Source: Phycisphaerales bacterium
GTDB lineage: Bacteria; Bacteroidota; Bacteroidia; Chitinophagales; Chitinophagaceae
DNA: 48,192 nt
NCBI GenBank assembly: GCA_030053995.1
Contig: JASGCP010000004.1
Location: 1-48,192 of the forward strand
Direction of reading: 5' to 3'
The notes under the pieces were generated by a model. The model had not been told where the DNA came from and searched no databases. It saw nothing but the letters and a program-made list of their open reading frames with translations. Below, one piece after another: positions 44,563-48,192 of this stretch. The translations under genes were made by a program, and so were the position numbers. Numbering within the stretch: the stretch's first letter is position 1; each line of letters opens with the position of its first letter.

Positions 44563-46638
44563 TCAATACCTTATTATAAAGTCAATATCAATATTTTTTC
44601 TGTTTACATAAGATTTTAAATTCTCCGCCAGTTCTCGTAGGTGCTTACTATCAAAATGGTAGCCAAAGGCAATAACCGTTGTAGGATTAAATGCTTTATC
44701 GCTATCAATTTTATGTAACAGTGTTTTTAGATTATCTGTTGTAAATCCTTTGTGCATCAAATACAGCTTGTTGTTACCGTAATAAGCGGTGTATGTATCT
44801 AAATCAACCTTATCCAAGTCTTGTGCCAGTAAAATACCGTCAGCCGTTTTCCAAGTGGTCAGTAAGGCGTTGATGTCATCTTCGCTAAGTTTTCCTGTAT
44901 CAAACAAGGTTTGTGTAGTATCAAACTGTTCGGCTTCAAAATCATAATCGTTCCATATAGGGATCGTTTCAAATATTTTAAAACCGAGGTCTTGGTTTTC
45001 TAAGGTATTTATTTCAGTTTGGAGTTGCTTGATAGTTTTTTCTTTATCTTCCAAATCCAATTTACCTTCTATAATTTTTATTTCTTTTCTTTTATCTTCA
45101 ATTTTTTGAAAGATGGTATCTTTGGTTTTCTTCGCCGCCCTAATTAATCGTTCTTTGGTAATTTCAAAAATGGTAGGTTCGGCTTTAAGCTCTTCTTTTA
45201 CAAAATCATAAGCTACTTTATTTTTATTAGGATCAATAACTTCGGGTAGCTGCACTAATATATACTTTCTGTTACCACCTTCTTCGGCGTTTAGTTGCAT
45301 GACGGCATCACCAGTAGTACCAGAACCGGCAAAGAAGTCGAGAATGATGTCATTTGGACTACTACCTATTTCTAGAAAGTCTTTGATTAAATTCAACGGT
45401 TTAGGATTTGAAAAATATTTATCACCTAAAATATTAATCATTTGAGCAGTACCATTTCCACTACTATATTCTGGTTTGTAAAATATAGTTTTAGGTTTTT
45501 TAGTTGGCAAATCACCGAGAGTTGGTCTTTGTTTCTTGTAAATTCCGATATTCCCATTTCTTGAAACAATAATATTTTCTTTTTCATTTCTAATTTTATC
45601 TTTACTCCACCGCCAAGACATATTTGTTTCATTAGTTACTGGATATATCGTTTTTAATTCACCACAACAATCATTGGGGACATTATTATCATCAGTAACA
45701 TATACCTTATCTTTTGAATCAATAAAAATGGGAAAAAAGAGATTTGGTCTTTTTTCCATTGGGGCGTTAATTCCTGTTGCCTTTAAATTTGCACCTTGTT
45801 TATAAAACCCAAATTCATCTTCTGTCCAATCTTCTAAACCTTCATCATTGACATGGAAATGATGAATTATTGTATTGCTTTTATTTTTTGAATAAACTAT
45901 TGAATATTCGTGTGTTCCAGCAAAACCAAATTCATCGTTATTACCTTTTAAATTCATAATAGTTGGTAATTCCGCCACAAAATTTTCCTCTCCAAACACT
46001 TCGTCCATCAACAATCTTAATTGAGCCACTTCATTATCATCAATAGAAATAAAAATAATGCCGTCGTCTTTGAGCAATTGTTTAGCAATATACAATCGCG
46101 GATACATAAATGTAAGCCAAGCACTATGGCTGTTACTTTTACTTTGCGTAAAATCTAATATGCGGGTTGCCTTTTCTTCGTCAATGCCAATAAGGTTTTG
46201 TAAGTCTTTTGCGGTAAATTTTCTATCATCGTTATATACAAAGCCGTCGCTACCGGTGTTATAGGGTGGGTCAATGTAGATCATTTTTATTTTTTCGTGG
46301 TATGCTTGAGCAAGGTGTTTAAGCACTTCCAAATTGTCGCCTTTAATAAGCAGATTCTGAGATTGGGCATTTTTAGGTTTGGTATTATGTATAACGATTG
46401 GTTTTAATAAAGTAGTAGTCGAATCACAAGCTAATAGCCGTGCGTAAGATTTGCCGAGCCAGTCTAAGTTGTAGCTTTCCTTGGAGAAGTTAATTTCATT
46501 GTCAGCTAGATTTTTTGTAAATTTTTCAATTTGAAAATTACCGTCTTTATCAAAACAATGAGAAAAATGTTTTTTCAAGATTGCAAGGTTATTGTTTTGC
46601 ATTTTTATATTGTTGGTAAGTTTATGTACAGTAGTCAT
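44563..46638 (-). CDS. mod: Type III modification methyltransferase Mod
   Basis: Mod recognises the asymmetric target site and methylates adenine; Res needs it for recognition. The 691-residue protein is a beta-class N6-adenine methyltransferase: DPPYNTG (123-129) comes before the SAM motif FAGSGTT (434-440). Between them is a long variable target-recognition region (about 220-400). The C-terminal third includes a coiled-coil-like KKTKDTIFQKIEDKRKEIK stretch. No simple-sequence repeat that would make it phase-variable was noticed in the coding region. The start at 46638 is preferred; an alternative Met lies 12 codons in. Its -7 element TACCTTTG is at 46678-46685. Confidence 0.95.
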   Translation of the reverse strand: MTTVHKLTNNIKMQNNNLAILKKHFSHCFDKDGNFQIEKFTKNLADNEINFSKESYNLDWLGKSYARLLACDSTTTLLKPIVIHNTKPKNAQSQNLLIKGDNLEVLKHLAQAYHEKIKMIYIDPPYNTGSDGFVYNDDRKFTAKDLQNLIGIDEEKATRILDFTQSKSNSHSAWLTFMYPRLYIAKQLLKDDGIIFISIDDNEVAQLRLLMDEVFGEENFVAELPTIMNLKGNNDEFGFAGTHEYSIVYSKNKSNTIIHHFHVNDEGLEDWTEDEFGFYKQGANLKATGINAPMEKRPNLFFPIFIDSKDKVYVTDDNNVPNDCCGELKTIYPVTNETNMSWRWSKDKIRNEKENIIVSRNGNIGIYKKQRPTLGDLPTKKPKTIFYKPEYSSGNGTAQMINILGDKYFSNPKPLNLIKDFLEIGSSPNDIILDFFAGSGTTGDAVMQLNAEEGGNRKYILVQLPEVIDPNKNKVAYDFVKEELKAEPTIFEITKERLIRAAKKTKDTIFQKIEDKRKEIKIIEGKLDLEDKEKTIKQLQTEINTLENQDLGFKIFETIPIWNDYDFEAEQFDTTQTLFDTGKLSEDDINALLTTWKTADGILLAQDLDKVDLDTYTAYYGNNKLYLMHKGFTTDNLKTLLHKIDSDKAFNPTTVIAFGYHFDSKHLRELAENLKSYVNRKNIDIDFIIRY

Positions 46639-46677
46639 TATTGGGGTTATTTTAAAATATTAGGTACTAATTGAGCA

Positions 46678-46685
46678 CAAAGGTA
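46678..46685 (-). promoter_or_regulatory. -7 promoter element of the Type III RM operon
   Basis: On the minus strand the sequence is TACCTTTG, a match to TAnnTTTG, 39 bases before the mod start. No TTG at the usual spacing was found. Transcription from here would cover mod, the RhuM-Fic gene and res. Confidence 0.55.
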
Positions 46686-46950
46686 TATCTATTTTAGCTG
46701 ATTGTTTTTCATTTTTGCAAAATGACATCAGTTTTAGTAAAGAACTAAAAACTTAAAAATAGGGGATAAATCATTAATTGCTTTTATCGTTTATTTTTAT
46801 GCCCCATTTAATTCTTGTCAATTTTAGCGGTTATCCTTAAATTATTTTGTATATACTCATTTAGGTACTGGCGTCCCCGCTCCTATAAATATAATGATGC
46901 AGTAATTGGCACATACCGAAGGAAAATCAGGGAAATGTGCCCCATAAAGA
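46686..46950. other. Intergenic region between mod and fic
   Basis: About 265 bases of non-coding sequence separate the divergent mod and fic promoters. A 7-base inverted repeat (GGCACAT at 46908-46914, ATGTGCC at 46935-46941) stands just before the repeat cluster of the fic promoter. A short GC-richer patch (46868-46883) is not recognised. A plus-strand ORF at 46815-47030 runs through the repeat array and is not considered real. Confidence 0.4.
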
Positions 46951-47038
46951 ACGAGCGTAAAAATTACCCTCGTTTTACGAACGAAGGTAAAAAAATCGTA
47001 TTTTTGCCCTCGTATAAAAAACGAGGGTAAAAATTACA
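46951..47038. promoter_or_regulatory. Operator-like cluster of inverted and direct repeats at the fic promoter
   Basis: The unit acgagggtaaaaa recurs in direct form at 46951, 46981 and 47021 (with one to two changes) and in inverted form at 46964-46974 (ttaccctcgtt) and 47001-47013 (tttttgccctcgt). Pairs give near-palindromes at 46951-46973 and 46981-47013. The promoter element at 46999-47006 sits inside, and the fic start follows at once. This arrangement is that of an operator covering the promoter, probably bound by a dyad-binding regulator; the Fic protein itself carries a C-terminal helix-turn-helix-like part and is a candidate autoregulator. This last step is inference. Confidence 0.7.
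46999..47006 (+). promoter_or_regulatory. -7 promoter element of fic within the repeat cluster
   Basis: TATTTTTG matches TAnnTTTG and lies 42 bases before the ATG at 47049. It overlaps the inverted repeat unit at 47001-47013, so a bound repressor would compete with RNA polymerase. No TTG was found at the usual upstream distance. Confidence 0.6.
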
Positions 47039-47048
47039 CTTGAACAAA

Positions 47049-48134
47049 ATGAACAAATTTAATAGAGAAAAACCGTATAACGAGTTGCCGTTGCTACCGC
47101 CCAAGGCAGACATAGAAACAAAAAAAATACTAAACAAAACAATTGGGGCTGGTAGAGCGTTGGCACAATTGAATGGAACTTTGTTAAACTTACCCAACCC
47201 GACATTGTTCTTAGACACAATTTACTTACAAGAAGCAAAATCTAGTTCAGCAGTAGAAAACATCATCACAACAAACGATGAAATTTACCAATCAGTAGTA
47301 GCCGACAGAAAAGTTGAAAATGCAGCAACTAAAGAAGTTTTAAGTTACAAAGAAGCACTTTGGTTTGGCTTAAAACAACTCAACAAAAGACCATTTATAA
47401 CAACCAATCTTTGCGTCAGTATCGTTCAGTGCATCAAGCAAAATAGGGCTTCTATTCGCAATACGCCGGGCACTACATTAAGCAATACAAAAGGCGAAGT
47501 GATTTATACACCGCCCAGTGGTGAAAGTATTATCCGTGGAAAGTTAGCGAATTGGGAAAAGTTCATCAACGAAGATGAACGGATCGACCCGCTTATCAAA
47601 ATGGCATTAATGCACTATCAATTTGAAGCAATTCACCCGTTTGTTGACGGCAACGGACGAACAGGGCGAATTTTATTGTTATTGTATCTCAAACTTTCTG
47701 GTTTGCTTGATACCCCTGCAATTTATTTAAGCGACTATATCATAAAAAACAAAACAAATTATTACAAATGTTTGCGTGGTGTAACTGAAAACAACGACTG
47801 GGAAAATTACATTTTATATATGCTAGACATGATTGAAGCAACATCAATCAATGGTTTAGAACGGTTAAATAAAATCACAACTGCCATGAAAAAAACGGCA
47901 GACGCAATTAAAAAAAAATTGCCCAAGATTTATTCCAAAGACTTAATTGAAATTTTGTTCCGTTTGCCTTACACCAAACGCCAGCACTTAATTGATGAAA
48001 ACATTGGAAATGTAAAAACTGTTGGAAATTATTTGATTGCATTAGAAGAAAATAACTTTTTGAAGTCAGTAAAGGTTGGGAAAGAAAAATTGTATTTGAA
48101 TGAAAAACTATTAAACATTTTAGAAGAAAAATAA
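47049..48134 (+). CDS. Fic family protein with inhibitory helix motif and wHTH-like C-terminus
   Basis: The 361-residue protein fits class II Fic proteins. A long helical N-terminal region carries an SxxxEN motif (Ser66 to Asn71 in SSSAVENIIT), the usual auto-inhibitory signature. Then comes the catalytic HPFVDGNGRTGRI (His196, Asp200, Arg204, Arg207), complete for AMP- or other nucleotidyl-transfer. The last 100 residues (LIEILFRLPYTKRQHLIDEN and TVGNYLIALEENNFLKSVK) look like a winged helix-turn-helix. The ATG at 47049 was preferred to a TTG at 47040. The stop is 4 bases before the right-end repeat. It is divergent from mod and lies in the same island as the RhuM-Fic protein but is not closely similar to it. 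Confidence 0.9.
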   Translation: MNKFNREKPYNELPLLPPKADIETKKILNKTIGAGRALAQLNGTLLNLPNPTLFLDTIYLQEAKSSSAVENIITTNDEIYQSVVADRKVENAATKEVLSYKEALWFGLKQLNKRPFITTNLCVSIVQCIKQNRASIRNTPGTTLSNTKGEVIYTPPSGESIIRGKLANWEKFINEDERIDPLIKMALMHYQFEAIHPFVDGNGRTGRILLLLYLKLSGLLDTPAIYLSDYIIKNKTNYYKCLRGVTENNDWENYILYMLDMIEATSINGLERLNKITTAMKKTADAIKKKLPKIYSKDLIEILFRLPYTKRQHLIDENIGNVKTVGNYLIALEENNFLKSVKVGKEKLYLNEKLLNILEEK

Positions 48135-48137
48135 AAG

Positions 48138-48192
48138 GGCTCTATGACGAAAAGGGTGGGGAAAATGTTAGAAGTTTGATGACTTTAAAAAT
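48138..48192. repeat. Right copy of the 55-bp inverted end repeat
   Basis: This copy is the complement of 45-99 with three substitutions and ends at the window edge, so it may continue. Its inner border is 3 bases after the fic stop codon. See the left copy for the alignment. Confidence 0.9.

Noticed and set aside
46815-47030. 71-codon plus-strand ORF between mod and fic
   Set aside because: It runs through the repeat cluster of the fic promoter and its product has no recognisable pattern.
1-48192. tRNA, rRNA or CRISPR array
   Set aside because: No cloverleaf-like T-loop signatures, rRNA-like GC-rich blocks or regularly spaced repeats with spacers were seen in the intergenic regions.
45-48192. 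The whole window as one large transposon with terminal inverted repeats
   Set aside because: The span is full of single-copy housekeeping genes (eno, purA, typA, spoT, respiratory operon) and has no transposase.

Overview
The window is a chromosomal segment from a low-GC member of the Bacteroidota (roughly one third G+C by eye). The evidence is an alternative complex III plus cytochrome oxidase operon of the Bacteroidota type, Bacteroidota-typical families (BT_3928-like DoxX, DUF1599, DUF5689, DUF5618), promoters with the -7 element TAnnTTTG, and starts without Shine-Dalgarno sequences. A chitinophaga-like lineage is plausible but cannot be fixed from this sequence. No rRNA, tRNA or CRISPR array was found.

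Layout. Positions 1-624 hold dispersed repeats and no gene. Positions 645-5176 (+) form one close-packed run: msrA, hldD, a duplicated DUF1599 protein, a DoxX/thioredoxin-like membrane protein, folA and a degenerate methyltransferase-like protein. Enolase and a small RRM protein (both -) are followed by a DUF6934-like protein, an LRR lipoprotein and, on the minus strand, a small Cys-rich peptide gene. Next come panB, a LolC/E-like permease, a RelA/SpoT homologue, a DoxX protein, typA and a YCF48-like lipoprotein (all +). A bidirectional terminator separates these from a long minus-strand block: purA, a Lys-rich/acidic bipolar protein, pabB, a Gly/Trp-rich lipoprotein and an acyl-CoA dehydrogenase.

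From 34711 down to 23133 lies the respiratory operon actABCDEF-coxB-ctaD, which carries electrons from quinol through alternative complex III to an aa3-type oxidase. Upstream of it are a DUF5689 lipoprotein, a DUF5618 gene broken by one in-frame stop codon, a GNAT-like protein with rsmE, and a 2-hydroxyacid dehydrogenase.

The right end (about 40.59-48.19 kb) is an accessory island. A complete Type III restriction-modification operon (mod, a RhuM-Fic protein, res) is transcribed leftward, and a second, class II-like Fic protein is transcribed rightward from a promoter set in a cluster of inverted and direct repeats. The island abuts a truncated gene remnant and a repeat at its left edge. A 55-bp repeat occurs in inverted orientation at both window ends (52/55 identical), so the edges lie in a dispersed repeat. 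The most interesting candidates are the RM/double-Fic island with its operator-like array and the RiPP-precursor-like Cys-rich peptide.
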